NCBI GenBank assembly: GCA_024274995.1
Contig: JAJSAA010000143.1
Span: forward strand, 1 to 8,037
DNA: 8,037 nucleotides
From: Deltaproteobacteria bacterium
Lineage (GTDB): Bacteria > Desulfobacterota > Desulfobulbia > Desulfobulbales > VMSU01
Direction: 5' to 3'
Shown: in pieces, positions 1 through 6,879 of the stretch
Layout: each line of letters starts with the position of its first letter
How positions within the stretch are numbered: position 1 is the first letter of the stretch
Notes under the pieces: generated by a model
The model's database searches: none
Told to the model about the DNA's origin: nothing
The model's input: the letters and a program-made list of their open reading frames with translations, nothing else
Position numbers and translations under genes: made by a program

Positions 1-476
1 ATGGTAATGAGCGGAGTAATAACATTAGTGGCGTCTAAGCGCCCGCCCATCCCCACCTCGAGAATGGCGACGTCCACCTGCTGTTCGGCGAACCAGAGCA
101 GGGCCAGAGTGGTAGTGAACTCAAAATAGGTTATCGGCTGTTCATTCATAACCGCCATGATGCGGGCGGCGTGCCGGGCGAAGTCCTCTTCGTTGATCAG
201 AGAGTCATCGATCTGGAAACGCTCCCGCACCGAAGAGAGGTGCGGGGAGGTATAGAGACCAACCCTGAGGCCGGCCCGGCTCAAAATGGTGCGCAGAGAC
301 ATGGCCGTTGAGCCCTTGCCATTGGTACCCCCGATATGGATGAAACGCAGATTATCCTCGGGATGCCCCAGGCGGCCGAGGAAGTCGGTCATGGAATCCA
401 GGCCCAGTTTTATTTTGAAGAATTGCAGATTATCTAAAAAGCGCCAGGTCTCGGCGTAGGAAAGTTTTTTGTTCAT
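1..476 (-). CDS. folC: Bifunctional folylpolyglutamate synthase / dihydrofolate synthase, N-terminal part
   Basis: FolC adds glutamate to dihydropteroate and to reduced folates in the cytoplasm, using ATP. Only the first 158 residues are in the window; the reading frame runs off the left edge, and the family is usually 400-450 residues long. I translated it by hand. The P-loop GTNGKGS lies at residues 50-56, followed by the folate-site TSPHL at 76-80 and EVGMGGRLDATNV at 140-152, all hallmarks of the Mur ligase-like FolC family. The start is ATG 476-474: an in-frame TGA lies only two codons upstream (482-480), so no earlier start is possible. No clear Shine-Dalgarno sequence is visible upstream. 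An overlapping ATG at 483-481 is out of frame and soon reaches a stop. The gene follows the helicase in the same direction, separated by the palindromic element. The family call is very sure; whether both enzymatic activities are kept cannot be judged from this fragment. Confidence 0.96.
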   Translation of the reverse strand, partial: MNKKLSYAETWRFLDNLQFFKIKLGLDSMTDFLGRLGHPEDNLRFIHIGGTNGKGSTAMSLRTILSRAGLRVGLYTSPHLSSVRERFQIDDSLINEEDFARHAARIMAVMNEQPITYFEFTTTLALLWFAEQQVDVAILEVGMGGRLDATNVITPLIT

Positions 477-484
477 TGTTCATT

Positions 485-505
485 AATCGTAACTATTTAG
501 GTATG
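485..505 (+). repeat. Direct repeat of the element-end motif (second copy at 530-550)
   Basis: Bases 485-505 and 530-550 match at 17 of 21 positions, with the first ten (aatcgtaact) identical; all four differences are transitions. The copies are 45 bp apart. The same motif appears inverted at 624-644. Three related copies within 160 bp suggest a transposase- or protein-recognised end sequence. Confidence 0.75.
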
Positions 506-529
506 GTTTAAAAACTACCCAGAGCTATG

Positions 530-644
530 AATCGTAACTGCTTAGATGTGCCCGAGATGTGGTCGATAATGCCCTCCAGCTATACATCAGTATGCTGGAG
601 GGCATTATCGACCACAGATTGGGTGCAGCTAACCAGTTACCATT
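530..644. repeat. Outer imperfect inverted repeat, symmetric around the 23-bp stem
   Basis: Bases 530-553 and the reverse complement of 621-644 match at 19 of 24 positions. Both arms stand exactly four bases away from the inner stem (554-557 and 617-620), so the whole 115 bp is symmetric about one centre near 587. The outer arms have diverged while the inner arms are perfect. Confidence 0.8.
558..616. repeat. Perfect 23-bp inverted repeat (hairpin/cruciform)
   Basis: The left arm 558-580 (starts tgtggtcgataat) and the right arm 594-616 are exact reverse complements, 23 of 23 bases. The 13-base spacer can shrink to a 6-base loop (585-590) by pairing 582-584 with 591-593. Neither strand has a run of T directly after the stem, so it is not a standard intrinsic terminator. 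In the helicase-folC transcript it would form a very stable hairpin ending 81 bases before the folC ATG. Confidence 0.95.
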
Positions 645-2820
645 AATCAAGAATCTTTAATTTGGCATAATTCAGGTCGATAATTTTCTGGCCGTGTCGG
701 TCGAAGAATATCTGCACCGTGCGGGATTTGATAATTTTCACAATCTCCCCCCGGCCGAAAAATTGATGCAGAACATGTTTATGTAATAAATCATTATCAC
801 TGCCGGCTTTAATCCTCTGGGGGCGGCCGGGGGGCAACGAGGCGGCATCAATGATTGGGGCCGGTCGGAAATCCTTTTTGGCCCCCATGGTCAGGTTAGG
901 AGCCAGTTCGTCCAGAAACCGGGAAATCATCGCTGGCTCCTGATAGCGGCCAGGAGAAGCCGCCATTCGCGGATAGACGAGATAGAGCTTCTTTTTGGCT
1001 CTGGTGGCGGCCACATAGAGCAGACGGCGTTCCTCCTCTATCTCTTCCGATGTCTTAGCCATACCTGAGGGGAATTTACCTTCGGCCAGATTGATGATAA
1101 AAACCGCCTCCCACTCCAGGCCCTTGGCGGAATGCACGGTGGAGAGGATAAGTTTGCCTGCTTCTTTGGCGTGCGGGGTATGATCGGCCGTTGGCGGATC
1201 AAGGGATGAATCCTCCAAAAAGGATTCCAAATCGCTATATTCGGCGATAATTTCCCGTAACTGTTCTAAATCGGGCAGCCGTTTGGGATAATCATCATGA
1301 AAGACGCGCTCGAGTATATCCTGGTAATAGGCCATAATCAAATCAAACTGGCGGGCTGGAGAGTCAAGCTCCAGGAGCTGCATCAACATATCTTTGAGGG
1401 CCGTAAAACCGGCCTGCCATGATTTGGCGGGTTTATAGGCGGCCAGGGCTCCAAAGGGGTCAGCCCCGGTGATACTATCCACAATCCGCTGGGTGGTCTT
1501 GGCGCCAACCTTGTTCAAATGAAGTAAAATTCGGTGCCAGGCCAGGCTGTCATTGGGATTATAGACTACCCGCAGATAGGAGATAACATCTTTAATGTGG
1601 GCGGTTTCGGTAAGTTTCAAGCCGCCGCGTTTTTCAAAGGTTAGGCCCCGTCTGCCTAACTCCAGCTCCAGTTTATAGGAGTGGAATCCGGAACGAAAGA
1701 GGACGGCAATCTCCTCTGCCGCCATCCCGTCGGCCATGAGTTTTGCTATATGCTGACCAACATAGGCGGCCTGATCGCCGTCATTTCTCGCCTCATAAAT
1801 AATGGGTTTTTCGCCGCCGTTAATGGAGGTAAAGAGGTTCTTGGTATATTTTTCCCTGGCGTGTTCGATAATATTATTGGTCAGGTTCAGAATGGGCTCG
1901 GTACTGCGGTAATTTTCCTCCAGGCGAATTATTTTGGTCTGCGGAAAGACCTCCGGAAACTCCATGATATTCCTGAAATTCGCCCCCCGGAAAGAATATA
2001 TCGACTGTGAATCATCGCCCACCGCCATTATGTTACCGTGTGGTCTGGCCAGCAGACGGATAATCTCGGCCTGGATATGATTGGTGTCCTGATACTCATC
2101 AACCATAATATAGGAAAAACGAGCCGCAATATCGGCCCCGGCCTCGGGGAATTCGCTCAACAAGCGGCGCAGATTAACCAGCAGATCATCATAGTCCATC
2201 AGGTTGTGGGCCAGCTTAAATTGCTGATAATCACGGCGGATGGCGCTCAGTTCATCTATAAAATCAGATAAATGCCAATAGCGCTCATCGATTATTTCAT
2301 CCAAACTCTGATTTTTATTGACCACCTGCCCGAAAATATTAGCAATGGCCCGCTTGCTGGGGAATTGTCGTCCGGCCCAGCTTAGATCCATGGCGGACTT
2401 TAAAAGATTGATGATGCCCTCGGTATCGCCCCGGTCAAGAACCGTAAATTGGGGGGTATACCCCAGAAGATGACCGTAACGGCGCAGAATACCGGAGGAT
2501 ACGGCGTGAAAGGTACCGCTCTTTACCCCGGCGCAGGAATGAGCCAGCAGATCTGCGGCTCGGGACAACATTTCCTGAGCCGCCTTGCGGGTAAAGGTGA
2601 GAAGGAGTATACGCTCCGGCGCTATTCCCTGCTCGAGAAGATAGGCGACCCGGTAGATAAGCGTTCTGGTCTTACCGCTGCCCGCCCCGGCAATGACTAA
2701 GGCCGGGCCGTCAACGGTGGTTGCCGCCTCGTATTGGGCCTGATTTAAATTGTCATGATTAATGAGAGAACGGCCGGACTCGGTGGAGGGGCCAGATCCC
2801 TGGGAGAATAATCCATTCAT
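643..2820 (-). CDS. UvrD/PcrA/Rep-family superfamily 1A DNA helicase
   Basis: This is a 725-residue ATP-dependent 3'-5' DNA helicase of the UvrD/PcrA/Rep type, expected to unwind DNA in repair and at stalled forks. All SF1A motifs are visible in order: Q motif around Q29, Walker A AGAGSGKT at 44-51, motif Ia TFTRKAAQEM at 75-84, GTFHA at 102-106, motif II DEYQDT at 241-246, motif III VGDDSQSIYSFRGA at 267-280, motif IV EENYRS at 301-306, motif V TVHSAKGLEW at 561-570 and motif VI YVAATRAKK at 602-610. The length is normal for UvrD/PcrA. The last 45 or so residues (HQFFGRGEIVKI to the end) resemble the Tudor-like tail by which PcrA/UvrD bind RNA polymerase. The start ATG lacks a good Shine-Dalgarno, but no other Met occurs before residue 84, which is beyond Walker A. 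The stop TAA abuts the palindromic element. The family is certain; which of UvrD, PcrA or Rep it equals is not, so no symbol is given. Confidence 0.95.
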   Translation of the reverse strand: MNGLFSQGSGPSTESGRSLINHDNLNQAQYEAATTVDGPALVIAGAGSGKTRTLIYRVAYLLEQGIAPERILLLTFTRKAAQEMLSRAADLLAHSCAGVKSGTFHAVSSGILRRYGHLLGYTPQFTVLDRGDTEGIINLLKSAMDLSWAGRQFPSKRAIANIFGQVVNKNQSLDEIIDERYWHLSDFIDELSAIRRDYQQFKLAHNLMDYDDLLVNLRRLLSEFPEAGADIAARFSYIMVDEYQDTNHIQAEIIRLLARPHGNIMAVGDDSQSIYSFRGANFRNIMEFPEVFPQTKIIRLEENYRSTEPILNLTNNIIEHAREKYTKNLFTSINGGEKPIIYEARNDGDQAAYVGQHIAKLMADGMAAEEIAVLFRSGFHSYKLELELGRRGLTFEKRGGLKLTETAHIKDVISYLRVVYNPNDSLAWHRILLHLNKVGAKTTQRIVDSITGADPFGALAAYKPAKSWQAGFTALKDMLMQLLELDSPARQFDLIMAYYQDILERVFHDDYPKRLPDLEQLREIIAEYSDLESFLEDSSLDPPTADHTPHAKEAGKLILSTVHSAKGLEWEAVFIINLAEGKFPSGMAKTSEEIEEERRLLYVAATRAKKKLYLVYPRMAASPGRYQEPAMISRFLDELAPNLTMGAKKDFRPAPIIDAASLPPGRPQRIKAGSDNDLLHKHVLHQFFGRGEIVKIIKSRTVQIFFDRHGQKIIDLNYAKLKILD

Positions 2821-2959
2821 GGCCTGCTATATACCACAGGGCGTGCGACAAGACACCTTAAAAGTCGGGCAGAAATTCACCAGCATCATGCGAAGTACCA
2901 TCAGCCGATTAATCAAGTCAGGTTACCATACCGGTTCTTTATGCCTGTTGATTTCGGCT

Positions 2960-3772
2960 TCAGGCCACGCTGTGCGTCTCTTGTATTACCGCTTTCGCAT
3001 CCAACAAACAAATCAACGAGTTATCTTTTACTCCCTTGGCAAAACCAGAGGCCAAAGATTGTTTATCTGTGCCGCCGAAATCAGGCATTGGCTCGATAGA
3101 ATCTTTGGCTAATTTTTCAACAGTTATTATTGAATCTACCGCTATAGCGGTTTTATCACCAACATTTTCCAATATAATTGTAATTTCTTTTTTAGCCTGC
3201 TCCCTGGTAATTTCTATAAACAAAGAGAATAAATTTATCATTTCTGCTAATTCATTTTCTCGCGTATTCTCGATAAGTTTGATGGCTTCGCCCTGTCCGT
3301 CGTTTTTAATAAATTCTGCTACGTCAATTGCGACCTTATGAATTCGCTGGTGAGGTATTTTGAATTTTTTCAGGAACTCCCCTTCTTCATAAGATTTGGG
3401 GGAATAGGAATCGTACCATTGACCAAATTTGCACTTATGATGATTCGTGGCCAATTTAAACGGACGATTTTCCCGTACTGAACTTTCAAGCTCAGACAGC
3501 CAACTTTTATGGTCTTCTTCTCTTTGCTTAAGCATAACCATCTGATCTTTGATTTTATCTAAAAACGAACTCATTCCGAATCGACTACGAAGGTCGATCA
3601 GAGGGGTCACCTGCCCCCTGATTTTTATCGCCCCGCGTATATATTGGGGAGCATGTGGTATTTTTGTGATATCCGGCATAGCAACCATACTTCTCACATA
3701 TGGAGTGGCCACGCCATATCGTTCGTTTTTCAAGGTGAAAACCACCCAAGGATAGTTATAATATTCATCCAT
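2960..3772 (-). CDS. CheW-like coupling protein with inserted CZB (chemoreceptor zinc-binding) domain
   Basis: CheW proteins link chemoreceptors to the kinase CheA in the cytoplasm. Numbered from the upstream ATG at 3793 (277 residues), the first CheW half spans about 15-75 (VVFTLKNERYGV, IRGAIKIRGQVTPLIDLRSRFG) and the second about 200-272 (ITIILENVGDKTAIAVDSI, ICLLDAKAVI). Between them, about 90-195, sits a CZB domain with its zinc set H95 (HKSWL), C121 (CKFGQW), H148 and H152 (HQRIH). It is therefore longer than a plain CheW of about 150-170 residues. CZB domains bind zinc through a reactive Cys and are known to sense zinc or hypochlorite in receptors. I chose ATG 3772-3770 (Met8) because AGAGAGGAA lies about 10 bases before it; ATG 3793 has no such site. 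Hand-counted G+C at 3121-3480 is 36% against 53% at 4501-4860, and no other chemotaxis gene is near, which hints at transfer. The domain call is firm; the signal is inferred. Confidence 0.9.
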   Translation of the reverse strand: MDEYYNYPWVVFTLKNERYGVATPYVRSMVAMPDITKIPHAPQYIRGAIKIRGQVTPLIDLRSRFGMSSFLDKIKDQMVMLKQREEDHKSWLSELESSVRENRPFKLATNHHKCKFGQWYDSYSPKSYEEGEFLKKFKIPHQRIHKVAIDVAEFIKNDGQGEAIKLIENTRENELAEMINLFSLFIEITREQAKKEITIILENVGDKTAIAVDSIITVEKLAKDSIEPMPDFGGTDKQSLASGFAKGVKDNSLICLLDAKAVIQETHSVA

Positions 3773-3781
3773 ATTACCAGT

Positions 3782-3790
3782 TTCCTCTCT
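3782..3790 (-). promoter_or_regulatory. Ribosome binding site that favours the downstream start of the CheW-CZB gene
   Basis: Minus-strand AGAGAGGAA ends 9 bases before ATG 3772-3770. It lies inside the coding sequence if ATG 3793 were used, and that ATG has only CAAACCAAG-like sequence ahead of it. The site therefore argues for the shorter, 270-residue product. Confidence 0.6.
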
Positions 3791-3835
3791 CATTCTTGGT
3801 TTGCCGTTAGTATTCAGGTAAGATACCGCTGGCTT

Positions 3836-4795
3836 TTATAAATGTATTCGCTGGGGCGTTAGCTCCATATTATCATAACGCCGGAGATTATTTTTTCTTA
3901 TTACCTGTTGAATGGAGTGGACATAGGCCCACCGCCGGGCGGAGTAATTAAGAAGACCGGCAGCGAGCTCAAGGGGATTATCGGTCTGACGGCGGATATT
4001 CCGAAAACGTCTATAGGCGGGCTGGCGGTTTAAAATCAGGCAGAATTCCCGCACCGAGTCCAGCAGGGAGGAGAATATCCGCACCCGGTGTTTTTTACCC
4101 TTTTCTCGATTGCCGGGGATCATGCCTGGAATGTTTTTGTCCCAAGTCCAGATGCCGAATATATTATTCCCTTCTACTGCGAACCGCGAAGTGCCCCAGG
4201 CCGACTCTATTCCGCCCTGGGCCAGAATGAGGCTGACTGGAACAGGCCGTACACGATGCCGCAACTCAATCAGGTAATTGGTTTTGTATTTTTTGGTTAA
4301 TTGCAGAATCCGTTGGGCTGTCTCAAGGGATACCTTATGTCGCCAGGCTTGATATTCATGGGTAAGGTCTATATTGATATTACCGCCAAGAGCGGCCGTC
4401 AGCTTATTGAGCAACTGGCTGTCCTGCTTGATTTCCTCCCTGATTATAAGGGCGGAGGGCAAGAGGGTATTAATAAATACCCGCTTCCTTTCTTTAAATT
4501 TCACCGTTGCCCGTAAATCCGCCGGATAGCCGTCAAAGAGTATGGCCGCGACCGGCCCCTGCTCTAAAGGCAGAAGACCATAACGATGGAGACTATCAAG
4601 TAATTGTGCCGCCGAGTTAACTTCTATCTCTTTACATTGCAGGGCAGCGCAGAGCCCCTCCCGCTCTGGTTTAATGGGGAGATGAACAAAACGTGGCAGC
4701 CCCCAGAAGAGAAGCGTAAAAAATCCTGCCGCCGCCAAGGCTGTTAACAGGCCTTGAACTATTGCGGCTGGTGTTTGCTCCGCAGTTTCAGACAT
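3836..4795 (-). CDS. Membrane-anchored Bax-like glucosaminidase (peptidoglycan hydrolase)
   Basis: This 319-residue protein belongs to the glucosaminidase family (Bax/FlgJ/LytG type), which cleaves the N-acetylglucosaminyl bond of peptidoglycan. A hydrophobic segment at about 13-33 (VQGLLTALAAAGFFTLLFWGL) without an obvious signal-peptidase site suggests an inner-membrane anchor with the enzyme in the periplasm. The catalytic domain covers about 155-305; PVSLILAQGGIESAWGTSRFA (186-206) holds the likely catalytic Glu197, followed by the Bax-like GNNIFGIWTW (209-218) and the Tyr284 region LLNYSARRWAYV. The stretch KRVFINTLLPSALIIREE (104-121) matches the segment before the catalytic domain in Escherichia coli Bax. 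Residues 45-95 have no match I recognise. The ATG overlaps the parC TGA by one base, and AAGGAG stands 8 bases upstream, so the start is secure. The link to parC is positional; no functional tie to topoisomerase IV is known to me. Confidence 0.9.
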   Translation of the reverse strand: MSETAEQTPAAIVQGLLTALAAAGFFTLLFWGLPRFVHLPIKPEREGLCAALQCKEIEVNSAAQLLDSLHRYGLLPLEQGPVAAILFDGYPADLRATVKFKERKRVFINTLLPSALIIREEIKQDSQLLNKLTAALGGNINIDLTHEYQAWRHKVSLETAQRILQLTKKYKTNYLIELRHRVRPVPVSLILAQGGIESAWGTSRFAVEGNNIFGIWTWDKNIPGMIPGNREKGKKHRVRIFSSLLDSVREFCLILNRQPAYRRFRNIRRQTDNPLELAAGLLNYSARRWAYVHSIQQVIRKNNLRRYDNMELTPQRIHL

Positions 4796-6828
4796 CAGCT
4801 TGACTCCTTTTTCTCTATAGGGTTGTCGGAAATACCGGGTAGCAGGTCATTTGGCCCCTCCTCCACCGCCACCGGCTTGTCGGCGAGGGCTATAAGACGG
4901 CGCAAGGCCCGGCTGCCGACTTTTCGACCTTTGGCCGAGACGCCTTTGATGAGATAATTGTTAAAAATTATCTCCAGGGCATTAACTCCGGCCCGTTTGC
5001 CAGGTACAAAATAGGCCTTTACTCTGGCATCCTGGCCAAGGGAAAGATATTGAATGCGGGATTTTTTGTGGGCTGGAAACAGACGGTATTCCTTTTCCAG
5101 GATGAATTTGGGCATCTTGAAACGCTTGACATAGGACAAATGCTCAGTTCCGCTGCGATAAATGATATTGAAGAGCAGGTCGTTATCCACCTTGCCCCAG
5201 AACATCAGCTCTGAACCGACAAATATCTTGTTGCCGCCATTAATAATTCTGTAGCTGCCATCTTTAACGATCAGGAGAATACGGTCGTATTCGGAGCAGG
5301 CAAAGGAATTTTCAGGCTCGGCTTTGACCTGATAGCCTAAAAAACCGCTCTGGCGGTCATAGCCGCAGGTCAGGTTGGATATAGCAACCTGCCGGGCCTC
5401 CACTTCATGAAAGGTGGTAAGTTCGGTACAACGCGGATATTGACTACCATACTTTTTGAGCAGACCGTTAATAAAGGCAATGGTATATTTCACCATATTG
5501 GCCAGGTGCTTTTCAACCTTGGCCGCCTTGGTCTTTACCTCCTCAATCTCCCGTCTTTTCTGCTCAATATCGTAGCGGGATATGCGTTTGATTTTGATCT
5601 CTAAGAGACGGATTATATCATCCCGGGTTATCTCTCTAAAGAGCTGGTCGACAAAGGGAAGCAGGGATTCATCAACGGTACTGATTACCGTCTCAAAGGT
5701 CTTACAGTCTTCAATCTTCTTGTAGAGACGTTCCTCGATGAAGATCTGCTCCAAAAGGTGGGCATGCAGCTTTTCCCGCAGGCGGTCAAGCTCAATTCTT
5801 AAATCTCGTTCAAGATCGGCCAGCAGTTTATCGGTGTTATAGCGTAAAATCTCATCAACATTTAACGTTGCTGGTCTATCATCCTGAATTATCGTAAGAT
5901 TGGGACTTATAGAAACCTCACAATCGGTAAAGGCATAAAGGGCGCTGATGGTATCTTTGGCGTAGATGCCGCGGGGAAGATTTATCTCAATCTCCACCTC
6001 TTCGGCAGTATAATCGTTAATGGATATGATCTTTAATTTACCGCCGCGCACGGCTTTTTCAATACTCTCCACCAGGGAGGTGGTGGTGGTGGGATAGGGT
6101 ATCTCGCGGATAACGATGGTCTTGTCGTTCACCTCCTCAATACGGGCCCGGCATTTTAAGCGGCCGTTCCCCTTATTATAATTGCTGACATCCAACCGAC
6201 CGCCCTTAAAAAAATCCGGGTAGATGGTAAAAGACTTCCCACACAGAATATGCTTCTGGGCCTCTAAGAGTTCGACAAAATTATGGGGCATGATCTTGGT
6301 GGCCATGCCCACAGCAATGCCATCGGCACCCTGCATAAGGAGGAGGGGAATTTTAGCGGGCAGAACGACCGGTTCCTGCATCCGGCCGTCATAGGAATCA
6401 ACGTATTCGGTAAGATCCTTGTCAAATATCACCTCTCGGGCCAGGGGTGAAAGGCGGCATTCTATATAGCGCGGTGCTGAGGCATTATCACCGGTGAAGA
6501 TATTGCCAAAATTACCCTGGCGGTCGATGAGATAGCCCTTATTGGCCAGATTGACCAGGGCCGCAAAGATAGAGGCATCGCCATGAGGGTGAAGCTTCAT
6601 CGTTTCTCCCACCACATTGGCCACCTTGTTAAAGCGGCCGTCATCCATATTCTTCAGGGTCTGCATAATCCGGCGTTGTACCGGCTTCAGACCGTCGCCA
6701 AGGTGGGGGATGGCCCGTTCCTTAATGACATAAGAGGTATATTCGAGGAAGTTCTCATCAAAGAGACGATGGAGCTCGCCGACTGGTGCCATTACATCAT
6801 CGTCTTCAGAGTTAATCTCAGTTTTCAT
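4795..6828 (-). CDS. parC: DNA topoisomerase IV subunit A (GyrA/ParC family)
   Basis: ParC is the DNA breaking-rejoining subunit of the A2B2 type IIA topoisomerase that decatenates chromosomes. In 677 residues the winged-helix region shows DGLKPVQRR (45-53) and HPHGD (80-84); the catalytic Tyr121 lies in APRYIECRLSP. IPLLLMQGADGIAVGMATKIMPHN (160-183) is the usual tower-side motif, and a charged coiled coil covers about 335-460. The C-terminal beta-pinwheel (about 490-640) has no canonical GyrA box, which fits topoisomerase IV rather than gyrase. The wording of the motifs (GETMKLHPHGDASI, GNIFTGDNASAPRY) recalls the Bacteroidota-like ParC branch. At the two main quinolone positions (Escherichia coli GyrA Ser83 and Asp87) it has Ala85 and Ala89. 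An in-frame TGA two codons before ATG 6828 fixes the earliest start; no clear Shine-Dalgarno is seen. Together with parE next door, the ParC call is strong. Confidence 0.94.
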   Translation of the reverse strand: MKTEINSEDDDVMAPVGELHRLFDENFLEYTSYVIKERAIPHLGDGLKPVQRRIMQTLKNMDDGRFNKVANVVGETMKLHPHGDASIFAALVNLANKGYLIDRQGNFGNIFTGDNASAPRYIECRLSPLAREVIFDKDLTEYVDSYDGRMQEPVVLPAKIPLLLMQGADGIAVGMATKIMPHNFVELLEAQKHILCGKSFTIYPDFFKGGRLDVSNYNKGNGRLKCRARIEEVNDKTIVIREIPYPTTTTSLVESIEKAVRGGKLKIISINDYTAEEVEIEINLPRGIYAKDTISALYAFTDCEVSISPNLTIIQDDRPATLNVDEILRYNTDKLLADLERDLRIELDRLREKLHAHLLEQIFIEERLYKKIEDCKTFETVISTVDESLLPFVDQLFREITRDDIIRLLEIKIKRISRYDIEQKRREIEEVKTKAAKVEKHLANMVKYTIAFINGLLKKYGSQYPRCTELTTFHEVEARQVAISNLTCGYDRQSGFLGYQVKAEPENSFACSEYDRILLIVKDGSYRIINGGNKIFVGSELMFWGKVDNDLLFNIIYRSGTEHLSYVKRFKMPKFILEKEYRLFPAHKKSRIQYLSLGQDARVKAYFVPGKRAGVNALEIIFNNYLIKGVSAKGRKVGSRALRRLIALADKPVAVEEGPNDLLPGISDNPIEKKESS
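4804..4809 (-). promoter_or_regulatory. Strong Shine-Dalgarno of the glucosaminidase gene, inside the parC 3' end
   Basis: Minus-strand AAGGAG lies 8 bases before ATG 4795-4793 and within the last codons of parC (…EKKESS). Together with the TGATG stop-start overlap it implies translational coupling. It is the clearest ribosome site in the window; parC, folC and the helicase have none as good. Confidence 0.85.
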
Positions 6829-6879
6829 TATTCATCGTAAGTCAAGGTTAATGCGATTCTTTACTGTTGTGTCTCATGC

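Larger units (their letters stand above)
485..644. mobile_element. Candidate MITE-like / REP-like palindromic element between helicase and folC
   Basis: This stretch codes for nothing and is built of nested repeats. The left end (485-505) and the right end (624-644, read in reverse) share the degenerate terminal motif aatSgtaact..ttag. A second copy of the left motif is at 530-550. A perfect 23-bp stem sits at the centre. The octamer cattaatc occurs at both borders (481-488 and 641-648), as a target-site duplication would, and its core contains TA and TTAA. There is no transposase frame, so the element would be non-autonomous. The right end reaches the helicase stop codon (645-643). What I see are the repeats; mobility is inferred. 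The alternative is a REP/BIME-type repeat moved by a Y1 transposase encoded elsewhere, or a fixed local regulatory structure. Copy number in the genome would decide. Confidence 0.5.

Noticed and set aside
558..616. Intrinsic (rho-independent) terminator between helicase and folC
   Set aside because: The stem is strong, but no T-run follows on either strand; the nearest run of T on the minus strand is about 40 bases beyond the stem.
530..644. Integron attC site
   Set aside because: The nested symmetry resembles attC, but I could not find the paired RYYYAAC/GTTRRRY core sites, and there is no integrase or cassette structure.
2821..2959. Promoter for the helicase, with TATATA just before the start
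   Set aside because: The hexamer is only about ten bases before the ATG and no fitting -35 box stands 16-18 bases upstream. I see no terminator hairpin in this gap either.
2762..3112. Plus-strand frame across the helicase-CheW gap
   Set aside because: It overlaps the ends of two well-supported minus-strand genes, has no ribosome site I can see and no recognisable motif.
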